DNA of 64,000 nt from Nonlabens sp. (lineage in GTDB: Bacteria > Bacteroidota > Bacteroidia > Flavobacteriales > Flavobacteriaceae), in NCBI RefSeq assembly GCF_018401815.1, contig NZ_JAGYKG010000001.1, positions 642,388 to 706,387 on the forward strand. The letters are read 5' to 3'. A model generated the notes under the pieces. It had not been told where the DNA came from, did not search any database, and saw only the letters and a program-made list of their open reading frames with translations. The position numbers and the translations under genes were made by a program. Shown in pieces: positions 54,841 through 63,718 of this stretch (positions are counted from its first letter, which is position 1; each line of letters opens with the position of its first letter).

Positions 54841-55998
54841 CTATCCTCTAAACAAAAAGAAATCGTTTTTCATGTCCTCGATTTTTTCATCCTTATTGGT
54901 AATGATATAATCCAGTGCTTTTTCTGTAAATTCCAATCCTTTTTTAGTGAGAAAAACGACTTGGTTCTGAACGTTAATCATGTTGTTTTTTTCAGCTAAA
55001 TCTAGAACGGTTTGAGACCGTACTTTCCCCCAGTTGATATGTTCTTGTAAATGACCTACTCTCCTTTCTTCTTCGCTATCGTGATTGTTCAGGTGAAGTA
55101 AAAACGTCAATAGGGAAACTTCAATACGCTGCCTCTTCTGTCGGAAGAGTACTGCGATCAACCCTTTAGAAGGGGCAAAAAGATATACCAGTAAAAATAT
55201 CAATCCTAAGACCGTAGTAATAGACCCGCTGATAGAAGCGTCCAGCCATACGGCAAAATAATACCCTCCTACCGCGCTCACAATTCCGAACAGTACAGAA
55301 AGTAAGATCATTTTATTTAAATCGGTGGTCAGCAAATAGGCAGCTGCAGCTGGTGCAATCATCAAAGCAACTACCAAAATAGCTCCAACGGCATCAAAAG
55401 AAACCACAGTAGTTACCGAAGCTATACTCATCAACCCATAATGCATCAAAACAGGAGAAAAGCCTAAAGCAGACGATAGCCCTATATCAAATGTACTTAG
55501 TTTTAGTTCTTTATAAAAAGCAAAAAGCAGTGCTAAGGTGATCAATAAAGTAGTAGAAATAGTCCACATGCTTTTGGGCCCATAGCTCTCATTTCCAATC
55601 ATCAATTGATCAAAAGCAGCGTACTCCAGCCTTCCTACAAGAACAGCGTCTGCATCCAGGTGAATATCGCTGGCATAAATAGCGATCAATAACACTCCAA
55701 TACTGAACAAAGCTGGGAAAACCAGCCCGATGGCTGTATCTTCTTTTACCAATCCTGTTTTCTGTATGGCTTCTACAAGAACAACGGTTATAATACCGCT
55801 AAAGGCAGCTAATAAGATCAACCAAGGTGAAGCAAGGTCTTCTGTTATAAAAAAACCAATGACAATACCAGGTAGAATAGAATGGCTGATCGCATCACTT
55901 ATCAACGCCATTTTACGCAATACTAGAAATACTCCAGGTATGGCACATGCGACCGAAGTAAGACAAGCAATCAATATAATGGCTAGCTCTGAATTCAT
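54841..55998 (-). CDS. Metal ABC transporter permease with C-terminal winged-helix domain (second permease)
   Basis: The 385-residue protein has the ABC-3 membrane domain of the ZnuB/MntB family: about eight helices in the first ~285 residues, with RKMALISDAISHSILPGIV near the start. About 100 cytoplasmic residues follow. The stretch GHLQEHINWGKVRSQTVLDLAEKNNM ... VFLTKKGLEFTEKALDYI resembles the DNA-binding winged helix of DtxR-type regulators. Its ATG overlaps the stop of the first permease by four bases, so it is the last gene of the operon. Import of Mn2+ or Fe2+ is inferred from the partner binding protein. Confidence 0.88.
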   Translation of the reverse strand: MNSELAIILIACLTSVACAIPGVFLVLRKMALISDAISHSILPGIVIGFFITEDLASPWLILLAAFSGIITVVLVEAIQKTGLVKEDTAIGLVFPALFSIGVLLIAIYASDIHLDADAVLVGRLEYAAFDQLMIGNESYGPKSMWTISTTLLITLALLFAFYKELKLSTFDIGLSSALGFSPVLMHYGLMSIASVTTVVSFDAVGAILVVALMIAPAAAAYLLTTDLNKMILLSVLFGIVSAVGGYYFAVWLDASISGSITTVLGLIFLLVYLFAPSKGLIAVLFRQKRQRIEVSLLTFLLHLNNHDSEEERRVGHLQEHINWGKVRSQTVLDLAEKNNMINVQNQVVFLTKKGLEFTEKALDYIITNKDEKIEDMKNDFFLFRG

Positions 55999-57107
55999 GA
56001 CTCTGGAATATTAGTATTGTATAAGTTTTGGGCCGTTTCAAACCCTTCTTCTGTAAGAGACCAATCCTGACCTTTAATTTCTATCCAGTTCTTATCGGCA
56101 AGTGCCCGTAACGTACCTTTAGTAAAACCTTGAAAACTGTTCAGGATTCTAATAGCATGAGGTCTGGAAATATCTTCGTGTTTTTCAACGATACCATACA
56201 TAAAGTACAGTGTTTTTTTAAGCTCTAAATCTCTACGGTTTCTTATCAATCGTATTTGTTTAAATAATATTCCACGACCCGGAGAAAAGATAAAAGAAAT
56301 CACTACAAAAACCGCCGCGACGAGCACAATGACCGGGCCTGTAGAGAGGTTGTTATAAGTGGCACTTATCGCTGTTCCAAAAACTCCTGAAAACATACCA
56401 AATACAGCTGCTAGCAACACCATCATACCAAGACTGTTGGTCCATTGTCTTGCGGCTGCAGCAGGAGCGAGCAACATAGCGCTCATCAATACAACACCTA
56501 CGGTTTGTAACCCTATCACTATGGCAAGAACAATAAAAAAACTGATCAGGCCGTCTATAAAACGGGTGTTAAAGCCTAATGTAGACGCATAATTTTTATC
56601 AAATAGCAACAACTTAAATTCTTTCCAAAACAACAACATCACCGCAAGACTAATTCCGGTGACAATAACCATGAGCATCACATCACTTTCTACCAAGGTC
56701 GCTGCTTGACCAAACAAATATTTATCTAGCCCTGCTTGATTTGCATCTGGTTGTTTTTTTAAATAACTCAATACCAACTCACCAAACCCAAAGAACAAAC
56801 TCAATATCAATCCCAGGGCCGTATCTGTTTTTAAATGTGTTTTAGTCACGATTCCACGTATCCAAACGGTACCAATTAGGCCGCTGATGAGTGCTCCTAA
56901 AAGCAACACATTAGAATCTTTAAGACCTGTAAACAAAAATGCTAAGGCAATTCCAGGTAAGGCCGCATGAGAAATAGCATCTCCTAAAAGGCTTTGCTTT
57001 CTCAATACCGCAAAACTTCCTAACATACCACAAATAGCTCCCAAAACTGCTGTTCCCAGTGTAATGGTGCGTAGGGTATAATCGGTAAAGAAATCTGTTA
57101 GTTCCAT
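55995..57107 (-). CDS. Metal ABC transporter permease with C-terminal winged-helix domain (first permease)
   Basis: The 370-residue protein has the ABC-3 permease domain in the first ~285 residues (GMLGSFAVLRKQSLLGDAISHAALPGIALAF, then ALGLILSLFFGFG). A soluble C-terminal part follows with TLYFMYGIVEKHEDISRPHAIRIL and DWSLTEEGFETAQNLY, a winged-helix-like end similar to that of its neighbour. The pair would form the membrane channel as a heterodimer. It lies 138 bases after the ATPase gene, an interval that holds one dispersed palindrome. Confidence 0.88.
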   Translation of the reverse strand: MELTDFFTDYTLRTITLGTAVLGAICGMLGSFAVLRKQSLLGDAISHAALPGIALAFLFTGLKDSNVLLLGALISGLIGTVWIRGIVTKTHLKTDTALGLILSLFFGFGELVLSYLKKQPDANQAGLDKYLFGQAATLVESDVMLMVIVTGISLAVMLLFWKEFKLLLFDKNYASTLGFNTRFIDGLISFFIVLAIVIGLQTVGVVLMSAMLLAPAAAARQWTNSLGMMVLLAAVFGMFSGVFGTAISATYNNLSTGPVIVLVAAVFVVISFIFSPGRGILFKQIRLIRNRRDLELKKTLYFMYGIVEKHEDISRPHAIRILNSFQGFTKGTLRALADKNWIEIKGQDWSLTEEGFETAQNLYNTNIPES

Positions 57108-57180
57108 TTAAAATCAAAATCAAAAAGAAAACTAAAATCAAGTTTAGTCTTCCATTTATGTATGTTATTTATTGCTGTTC

Positions 57181-57196
57181 CGCTTTCGCGAAAGCG
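57181..57196. repeat. Dispersed palindrome CGCTTTCGCGAAAGCG
   Basis: Perfect copy in the gap between the ATPase and permease genes of the metal operon, flanked TTC ... AGA. Confidence 0.9.
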
Positions 57197-57245
57197 AGAC
57201 GATTACAATTATTTTACCTTATCAAAAGAATTTCTGAACTCCTAT

Positions 57246-57983
57246 CTATTTTTGTACTGCTACTTTATAATTGATCCCATAGGTTTTGGTCAAATTATCA
57301 TCATTAAAAATATCTTTTACTGGACCAGTTGCGATGTGTTTTACGTTTAAGAACGTCACCCAATCAAAATACTCAGGTACCGTTTGTAAATCGTGATGCA
57401 CAACGATGACCGTTTTTCCAGCTTTTCGCAATTCCTTTAAAATATTGATAATCGCAATTTCAGTAGTCGCATCTACTCCTTGAAATGGCTCGTCCATAAA
57501 GTAAATGGCGGCATGTTGCACCAATGCTCTTGCGAGAAAAATACGTTGTTGCTGGCCACCAGAAAGTTGTGAGATTTGCCTTCCTTTAAAAGCTAACATC
57601 CCTACCTTTTCCAATGCTTCTAGGGCTTGCTTTTTTTGTTTAGCCCCTGGCCTTTTGATCCATCCCAGTGCTCCGTAGGTTCCCATCATCACTACATCTA
57701 ATGCCGTCGTTGGGAAATCCCAATCTACACTGCCTTTTTGAGGCACATACGCCACCTTATCCCGTTGCTTGTTATAAGGTTTTCCATAAATAGAAACAGA
57801 ACCAGCAATTGGGTTGATAATACCAAGAATAGCCTTGATCAACGTCGACTTTCCTGCACCATTAGGACCTACAATAGCCATCAACACGCCTTCTGGAATA
57901 GAAAGGTCTATATCCCAAAGTACGGGCTTGTAGTTATAAGCTACGGTAAGGTCATCTACTGCAACAGCTATTTTTTCTCCCAT
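57246..57983 (-). CDS. Metal ABC transporter ATP-binding protein
   Basis: The 245-residue protein has Walker [13 protein letters not shown], the Q loop [15 protein letters not shown] (typical of manganese/iron/zinc importers), the signature LSGGQQQR, Walker [13 protein letters not shown] and the H-loop VVHHDL. It powers import of divalent metal. The ATG overlaps the stop of the binding-protein gene (TAATG), so expression is coupled. Confidence 0.94.
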   Translation of the reverse strand: MGEKIAVAVDDLTVAYNYKPVLWDIDLSIPEGVLMAIVGPNGAGKSTLIKAILGIINPIAGSVSIYGKPYNKQRDKVAYVPQKGSVDWDFPTTALDVVMMGTYGALGWIKRPGAKQKKQALEALEKVGMLAFKGRQISQLSGGQQQRIFLARALVQHAAIYFMDEPFQGVDATTEIAIINILKELRKAGKTVIVVHHDLQTVPEYFDWVTFLNVKHIATGPVKDIFNDDNLTKTYGINYKVAVQK

Positions 57984-58891
57984 TATTTAAGTGCGTTTAC
58001 AATCGTGTTCACATTGTGTTTATACATTCCAATATAGGTTCCTTCTGCTGTTCCGGCACTTCCTAAGGCATCGCTAAACAACTCCCCACCTATGATAACG
58101 TCATGATTCTGTGCGTTTACAGCCGCTTGTAAAGCTTCTACCGTACGTCTCGGAACACTACTTTCTATAAAAATGGCTTTAATCTTATTCTCGATAATAA
58201 ATTCCGTAATGCGCTGTACATCTTTTACACCAGCTTCTGTTGCTGTAGAAATTCCTTGGAGCCCGACTACTTCAAAGTCAAAGGTTCTCCCAAAATAATT
58301 AAAAGCATCGTGAGCGGTAACGAGAATTCTTTTTTCTTTAGGCAACTCTTCTATCTTTTTGTCCAGATCTATTTTGAGCTCTTTTAATTTCTTTAAATAA
58401 TCATCTCGATTTACTTCGAAAGCTGCTGCATTTTCTGGGTCTAATTCTGAAAGCCTTTTAGTTACATAAACGCTAATATCGTTCCAGTAAGCTAAATCAA
58501 ACCATATATGCGGATCGTAATTACTTGCAAAATACTCACTGCCTATTAAGGTGTTTTCTGCTACTCCGTCGCTTATCGCAATGGTGGTTTTTGCTTGTTC
58601 GTTCATCTTTTCAAAAACCTCTACCAGTTTGCCTTCTAGGTGTAAGCCATTGTAAAAAATAACATCTGCTCGGTCGAGTTTTCTAAAATCTCCCTGACTG
58701 GCTTTGTATAAATGCGGATCTATACCACTACCCATCAGACCATTTATTTCAATCAGATCGCCACCTATATGCTCCACAAGATCTGTAATCATCGTAGTGG
58801 TAGTGACTACCTTGAGCTTGCCATTTTCTTCTTTTTTATCTCCACAACTTATCAGTACTAATACTGTTAAGAGACACATTATTTTTTTCAT
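57983..58891 (-). CDS. Metal-binding lipoprotein of ABC importer (manganese/iron type)
   Basis: The 302-residue cluster A-I binding protein has a lipobox (LISCGD, Cys at 16). The probable metal ligands are His in [10 protein letters not shown], His in DPHIWFD, Glu in [10 protein letters not shown] and Asp in GELFSDALG. This His-His-Glu-Asp set is that of the manganese/iron proteins (PsaA/MntC/TroA side). [12 protein letters not shown] also fits. No His-rich loop, typical of ZnuA, is present. It is anchored in the periplasmic face and hands metal to the two permeases. Confidence 0.92.
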   Translation of the reverse strand: MKKIMCLLTVLVLISCGDKKEENGKLKVVTTTTMITDLVEHIGGDLIEINGLMGSGIDPHLYKASQGDFRKLDRADVIFYNGLHLEGKLVEVFEKMNEQAKTTIAISDGVAENTLIGSEYFASNYDPHIWFDLAYWNDISVYVTKRLSELDPENAAAFEVNRDDYLKKLKELKIDLDKKIEELPKEKRILVTAHDAFNYFGRTFDFEVVGLQGISTATEAGVKDVQRITEFIIENKIKAIFIESSVPRRTVEALQAAVNAQNHDVIIGGELFSDALGSAGTAEGTYIGMYKHNVNTIVNALK

Positions 58892-58911
58892 GAAATTTTA
58901 TTTTATTGTTT

Positions 58912-58927
58912 CGCTTTCGCGAAAGCG
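58912..58927. repeat. Dispersed palindrome CGCTTTCGCGAAAGCG
   Basis: Perfect copy upstream of the binding-protein gene, flanked TTGTT ... AGATT. Confidence 0.9.
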
Positions 58928-58990
58928 AGATTGTATTTAGATATCAAATGATTCATAAAGAATACATTCTTATATATTCCTGATTTAGCA

Positions 58991-59473
58991 TTAAATAAAT
59001 TGGTTTAATATTTTAGTGACTTCCTGTTCATCTAAAAACCCTGAATACTGGTAAAGTATTTCAAGGTCTTTATTTATAATTACAAGTACTGGGTATGATT
59101 TGTCTTCGTTTTGACTCAACAACTCTTGAGCTATTTCGTGGATTCCAGTTCTATAACCAGTAGGTTTGTAACTAAATTTTACATTTTTAAAAATGACATC
59201 TTCTTTACTTTCTGCATCAAAAGGGACGTAATAGAAATTCTGATTCATTATTGCTGTTAGTTTTTTATCTGTAAAGGTGTCTTCCATCATTGCTTTGCAG
59301 TATTTACACCATTGTGTGTGTAAAAAAATAACAGCTGGTTTATCTTCTTGCTCAAATACTAAGTCCAATTCTTCAAAACTATAGTTTTTTATAGTGCTGT
59401 TTTTTTGGGCAACCATTACTAATGGAAGCAAACAAACTAATATGATAAGAAAAACAGTTTTCATAAACTTCAT
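58991..59473 (-). CDS. Exported thioredoxin-like protein
   Basis: The 160-residue protein has a signal peptide (about 1-22, ending VMVAQ) and a thioredoxin fold with active site WCKYCK and TFTDKKLTAIMNQNFYYV. The cis-Pro segment YPVLVII follows. Both Cys are present, so it can do periplasmic dithiol exchange. Lying four bases after the TonB-receptor gene in the metal operon, it may act on the CxxC in that receptor's plug (NCSVCNTGDIHI); this link is inference. Confidence 0.85.
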   Translation of the reverse strand: MKFMKTVFLIILVCLLPLVMVAQKNSTIKNYSFEELDLVFEQEDKPAVIFLHTQWCKYCKAMMEDTFTDKKLTAIMNQNFYYVPFDAESKEDVIFKNVKFSYKPTGYRTGIHEIAQELLSQNEDKSYPVLVIINKDLEILYQYSGFLDEQEVTKILNQFI

Positions 59474-59477
59474 GTTA

Positions 59478-61790
59478 CTAAATACGGAATCTAAAACCTA
59501 AAAAGCCTCTTACTCCTTGATTACTAGCATACACATAACTTGGGTCAAAGGTAAGTGCGTTAGGGTTGTTAGGTGTGGCAACAGCCTGTCCACTTTGATC
59601 AAATTGTACACCTTCATCAAATGGGTCAAATGCTCTTGCTATACTATTAGATGCTGGAGTAAAATTAAGCAGGTTCTTAACACCCCCATAAACTTCCCAT
59701 TGGGTCCCAAAAGTTTTAGAAAGCTGGATGTTTTGAACGCTAAATACTGGTGAAAATTCATCTCTAGGATCTGTATTACTTATAAGAGGTAATCTCATAG
59801 GTCCATAAAGGTTTCCTGTATAATCAATATTCAAATCCCAAGGTTTTATCTTGTAACTAATGCTCCAGACCCCACTATATCCTTCAGTTAATAATTGTCG
59901 TGTACGCACTCCATCTTCCTTTATGGACACGTCTTGTAACGTTGCACCAGCTAGAACTTTTAAACCGTTTCTAAAGACAACATCTGCATTTAATGACACC
60001 CCTTGAGAAACTGAAAATCCATCTAGATTGCTATAAATAATCCTGTTAAAATCAGTTTCGTAATCTGGCAGTATTCTATTTGTAAAATAGGTGTAGAATG
60101 CTGTTGCATCCAAGTTAAAAAAGGTATTGTTTTTAGTTCTAAAGGTTTTTACATAATTCACATTTGCATTCCAAGACGTTTCTGGCTCTAGTTCTCCTTC
60201 AAAAACAACTTCTCTAGCACCAGTGAGTGCCGCGTGATCTTCTGTAAATACATTTGCTGCTCTAAAACCGTTACCAGCACTTAGCCTTAAGACGTTAGAT
60301 TTATCTCTAGAAGACCACTTGTAATTTACACGTGGTGAAAACACATTTCCATGAATACTATTGTAATCATATCGCACACCTAACAATAATTTTTTGCGAT
60401 CTGTAATAGCTATTTCATCTTGTACAAATACTCCTGGTAAATGAATTACAGATGGTTGGTCTCCAAAACCGTCAGCGGTTGCGGTCGCAAAAGTATTGTC
60501 GTTATAATAGGTATAACGATAAGCGGCGCCTGCAAGTAAATCATGTGAAGAACCTAGTTTTTTACTCCAAGTTAATTGACCAAATCCTATGTATTGATCT
60601 GCATCATAAGAAGTGGTTCCATAAAATGAATCTTGTGAATGTCCATTCCCACTAAATTGAAAGCTCAAATCCTCATCAGTAGGCAAATCATATCTTCCAA
60701 AGGTTTCCCATCTACTGGTATAAATACTTTCTCCATAAACCTCATCTCCACCTCGGTCTGCGCTAGTCCAGTCCATCTCGCCGCCCCATCTATCTTCATA
60801 AACATACCTTCCTGCAATGGAGAATAACTTACCATCTTCTCTATCAAAGTTTATTTTATTAAAAATAGAAATTCTATTCTGCAAAGTCATGTCTGTAAAT
60901 CCGTCACCGTTATTATCAATTGGATTCTGATAATTAAAATAACTAACCCCTAAAACACCAGAGGTCTTATCTGACAATTGATAACCTGTTCCAACATCTG
61001 TACTTACTTCACCCCATGATGTTGTGAAATTATCAAAGCTTAGCTTATTTGCTCCTGTTGGTTTTTTAGTTATTACATTGATCACTCCACCTACTGCTTC
61101 AGAACCATATAATGTAGATGCCGGACCTTTCACAATCTCCACTCTCTCTATAAGCGCTTGGGGAATACCCGTAAGACCATATACGGTAGACAGACCACTT
61201 ACTATAGGCAATCCATCAATCAACACCATGGTATAAGGACCTTCTAGACCATTTATGTGTATATCTCCCGTATTACAAACACTACAATTAAGTTGTGGTC
61301 TGATACCATTTACATTTTGTAAGGATTCAAAGATAGATGGTGTTGGGTTTTTCTTAAAAAAACTTTGAGTATACACCTCAACTGGCACTGGGCTTTCTAA
61401 TTTTCTGACTGGCTTGAGAGTACCTGTAATAACTATTTGATCTAAAGATCCTAGGTCTTCTTTTAAATTTACTTTGAGGATAAATGGTTTTTTATCGTCA
61501 CTTAAATTCACCTCTACAACAGAACTTTGATAGCCTATTGCACTTACGCTAATTTTAAGGAGTCCTTGTGGTAAATTTTCTAATTTAAAAACTCCATTTT
61601 GATCAGAAGAAGTTCCTTTTTTCAGTTTTGGCACATATATGTTTGCAAATGGAACTACTTTGTTTGCACTAGTAATTACACCTTCTATGGTAAAAGTGTT
61701 TTTAATTTCCTTTTGTTCAAATTCTTGTGCAGAACTCAAATTTGAAAAAAAAACTAAAGCAATAAAATTCCATGTTAATTTCTCCATCAT
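59478..61790 (-). CDS. TonB-dependent outer-membrane receptor of the metal operon
   Basis: The 770-residue protein has a signal peptide (about 1-21), an N-terminal carboxypeptidase-regulatory-like domain (about 28-105, FTIEGVITSANKVVPFANIYV), a plug (about 120-245) and a 22-strand barrel ending in GFRFRI. The plug carries NCSVCNTGDIHINGLEGPYT with a CxxC and VYGLTGIPQALIERVEIVKGPAST. The substrate is not shown by sequence; its place between a DtxR-type regulator and a manganese/iron-type ABC importer suggests that it brings the same metal, or a chelate, across the outer membrane. It overlaps the regulator gene by four bases. Confidence 0.92.
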   Translation of the reverse strand: MMEKLTWNFIALVFFSNLSSAQEFEQKEIKNTFTIEGVITSANKVVPFANIYVPKLKKGTSSDQNGVFKLENLPQGLLKISVSAIGYQSSVVEVNLSDDKKPFILKVNLKEDLGSLDQIVITGTLKPVRKLESPVPVEVYTQSFFKKNPTPSIFESLQNVNGIRPQLNCSVCNTGDIHINGLEGPYTMVLIDGLPIVSGLSTVYGLTGIPQALIERVEIVKGPASTLYGSEAVGGVINVITKKPTGANKLSFDNFTTSWGEVSTDVGTGYQLSDKTSGVLGVSYFNYQNPIDNNGDGFTDMTLQNRISIFNKINFDREDGKLFSIAGRYVYEDRWGGEMDWTSADRGGDEVYGESIYTSRWETFGRYDLPTDEDLSFQFSGNGHSQDSFYGTTSYDADQYIGFGQLTWSKKLGSSHDLLAGAAYRYTYYNDNTFATATADGFGDQPSVIHLPGVFVQDEIAITDRKKLLLGVRYDYNSIHGNVFSPRVNYKWSSRDKSNVLRLSAGNGFRAANVFTEDHAALTGAREVVFEGELEPETSWNANVNYVKTFRTKNNTFFNLDATAFYTYFTNRILPDYETDFNRIIYSNLDGFSVSQGVSLNADVVFRNGLKVLAGATLQDVSIKEDGVRTRQLLTEGYSGVWSISYKIKPWDLNIDYTGNLYGPMRLPLISNTDPRDEFSPVFSVQNIQLSKTFGTQWEVYGGVKNLLNFTPASNSIARAFDPFDEGVQFDQSGQAVATPNNPNALTFDPSYVYASNQGVRGFLGFRFRI

Positions 61791-62440
61791 TTAATTTTGA
61801 CAAATAAACTTTCTACTGTCTGCTTTGATATATATAATTCTCGACCATCTGACTTAACGCGGCAAGAGCCGTCAAATTCTTCTATTTCTAATAATTGAAT
61901 TTGAGCACCTAGCTTGATCTCGTGTTTATCTAAGTACCGTAAAAAGTCTCTTGAAGTATTCACAACCCCTGTTAAAACACCTTGCTGCCCTATTTCTAAA
62001 TCCCCTAAAGCTACTTGAGTATATTTCTCATAATTACCTTTAGAGTCTGGAATTGGATCTCCATGTGGGTCATGTTTAGGATAATTCAAAAACTTATCCA
62101 GCTCATTAGTTAATTTAGGAGACTGAATGTGCTCTAATTGCTCTGCTACATCATGCACTTCATCCCAAGAAAAATCCAGTTTCTCAACTAGAAAAACTTC
62201 CCAAAGACGGTGTTTCCTAATAATCTGATTAGCACATAGCACTCCATTTTCTGTGAGTCTTGCTCCTTTATAAGGAATATATTCTGCAAGCTTTTTATCT
62301 GCAAGCTTTTTAAGCATATCTGTAACTGACGATGCTTTGGTCTTCATACGTCCAGCAATATCATTTGTAGAAACGAGCGCTTGACCTTCTTGAAGGTGGT
62401 AAATAGCTTTGATATAGTTCTCTTCAGAAATAGAATGCAT
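61787..62440 (-). CDS. DtxR/MntR-family metal-dependent regulator
   Basis: The 217-residue protein has an N-terminal winged helix (about 5-65, ISEENYIKAIYHLQEG ... ASSVTDMLKKLADKKLAEYIPYKG), a dimerisation domain with the metal-ligand region (VHDVAEQLEHIQSPKLTNELDKFLNYPKHDPHG), and a C-terminal FeoA/SH3-like domain (ALGDLEIGQQGVLTGVVN). It would bind Mn2+ or Fe2+ and repress uptake genes when metal is ample. It is the first gene of the uptake operon, downstream of a -7 word and a palindromic operator, so autoregulation is likely. Confidence 0.92.
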   Translation of the reverse strand: MHSISEENYIKAIYHLQEGQALVSTNDIAGRMKTKASSVTDMLKKLADKKLAEYIPYKGARLTENGVLCANQIIRKHRLWEVFLVEKLDFSWDEVHDVAEQLEHIQSPKLTNELDKFLNYPKHDPHGDPIPDSKGNYEKYTQVALGDLEIGQQGVLTGVVNTSRDFLRYLDKHEIKLGAQIQLLEIEEFDGSCRVKSDGRELYISKQTVESLFVKIK

Positions 62441-62454
62441 TTGGCAAAGGTAAA

Positions 62455-62462
62455 ATATTATT
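62455..62462 (-). promoter_or_regulatory. -7 promoter word (TACCTTTG) for the metal operon
   Basis: Matches TAnnTTTG, 14 bases before the regulator ATG. The operator palindrome lies about 20 bases further upstream, overlapping the expected -33 position. Confidence 0.55.
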
Positions 62463-62480
62463 TTTATAAAGGTAAACTAA

Positions 62481-62500
62481 TTTTTAGGTTTGCCTAAAAA
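62481..62500. promoter_or_regulatory. DtxR/MntR-type operator palindrome
   Basis: TTTTTAGG-TTTG-CCTAAAAA is a palindrome with perfect 8-bp arms. It resembles the TTAGG ... CCTAA boxes bound by DtxR/IdeR/MntR repressors and sits where binding would block the -33 region of the operon promoter. Confidence 0.75.
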
Positions 62501-62544
62501 TAGATATATAGAAAATCTATACTCATTTTTAACTTGTCTATTGT

Positions 62545-63138
62545 CTATTTATAGAAATGCATTTCTTCTACATATTCCTGCACTTGATGGTGCATAAAAT
62601 ATCGAAGATCTTTCCCTTCTGCAATGCTCTTGCGTATCATGGTAGAAGAAATTTCCATGACAGGAGCAGGAATGTTTTTTATCCTGGGGTGATTTTCAAA
62701 TTCTTTAGGGATTTCACCATTTGAAACTCTTGGGTAGACAATAATGTTATAATCTTCAAGAAGCACTTCGTAATTTTTCCATTTATGAAGACTTTTTAGG
62801 TTGTCTGCTCCCATAATAAGCGTGAATTCCTTATCCGGATATTTTTCAGAAAGGTGCGCTAGGGTGTTTACAGTATAATTAGGCTGCGGAAGACCAAATT
62901 CAATATTACTAGCTTTGATTTTATCATAATCATCAGTAGCTAGATGTACCATATGAAGTCTTTGGTAATCGTCCAGTAATGTTTTTTTCTTCTTAAAAGG
63001 ATTATGAGGCGTAATGACCATCCAGATTTCGTCGAGATCACTATTTTCCACTATATAATTTGCAATCGCAAGATGACCTATGTGTACCGGATTAAAAGTT
63101 CCGAAATATAAACCTATGTTATTTTGCTTTGTCATCAC
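62545..63138 (-). CDS. nadD: Nicotinate-nucleotide adenylyltransferase
   Basis: The 197-residue protein has the nucleotidyltransferase motifs IGLYFGTFNPVHIGHLAIA (HxGH) and SSTMIRKSI near the C-terminus (SSTxxR). It makes deamido-NAD from nicotinate mononucleotide and ATP. It overlaps gmk by 20 bases and belongs to the yicC-gmk-nadD run common in Bacteroidota. The start may be M1 or M2. Confidence 0.95.
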   Translation of the reverse strand: MMTKQNNIGLYFGTFNPVHIGHLAIANYIVENSDLDEIWMVITPHNPFKKKKTLLDDYQRLHMVHLATDDYDKIKASNIEFGLPQPNYTVNTLAHLSEKYPDKEFTLIMGADNLKSLHKWKNYEVLLEDYNIIVYPRVSNGEIPKEFENHPRIKNIPAPVMEISSTMIRKSIAEGKDLRYFMHHQVQEYVEEMHFYK

Positions 63139-63718
63139 TGACTTTCTTATTTATAAATTCCAGAACCGTCTGATATGCCAAAGCTTTTGCTTCGGATAAG
63201 TCGTCGTTTTTTATAATGACATCAAATTGTGGCGCTGTTGCCATTTCTGTGCTGGCTTTTGCTACGCGCATGGCAATTTTCTCTGCTGTTTCAGTCTTGC
63301 GCTTTTTTAATCGTATTTGAAGCTCATTGATAGATGGTGGCTTCACAAAAATAGTCAGTGTACGATTGGGGAATTTTTCTTTCAAACGCAATCCACCTAC
63401 TACATCTATATCAAAAATGACATTTTTTCCTTGGCCCCAAAGTCGTTCCACTTCTTCTTTTAAAGTGCCGTAGAATTGGTCTTGATACACCTCTTCAAAT
63501 TCTAAAAAATCTTTTGCTTTGATGCGGTTCTTAAATTCCTTAGTCCCTAAGAAATAATAATCTTTTCCATCCACTTCTCCTTCGCGAGCTTCTCTAGAAG
63601 CCGCACTTATGGAAAAGGCTAGGTTGAGATCGTCTTTAGTTAATAAGTGTTTTACTAAAGTGGTTTTCCCCGCACCTGAAGGCGCACTAAAAACAATCAG
63701 TTTAGGCAATACTTCCAT
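63119..63718 (-). CDS. gmk: Guanylate kinase
   Basis: The 199-residue protein has the P-loop FSAPSGAGKTTLVKHLL, the GMP-binding SAASREAREGEVDGKDYYF and the lid and core segments NVIFDIDVVGGLRLK and TIFVKPPS. It phosphorylates GMP to GDP. Its ATG overlaps the yicC stop by one base (TAATG), and its own end overlaps nadD. Confidence 0.96.
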   Translation of the reverse strand: MEVLPKLIVFSAPSGAGKTTLVKHLLTKDDLNLAFSISAASREAREGEVDGKDYYFLGTKEFKNRIKAKDFLEFEEVYQDQFYGTLKEEVERLWGQGKNVIFDIDVVGGLRLKEKFPNRTLTIFVKPPSINELQIRLKKRKTETAEKIAMRVAKASTEMATAPQFDVIIKNDDLSEAKALAYQTVLEFINKKVSDDKAK

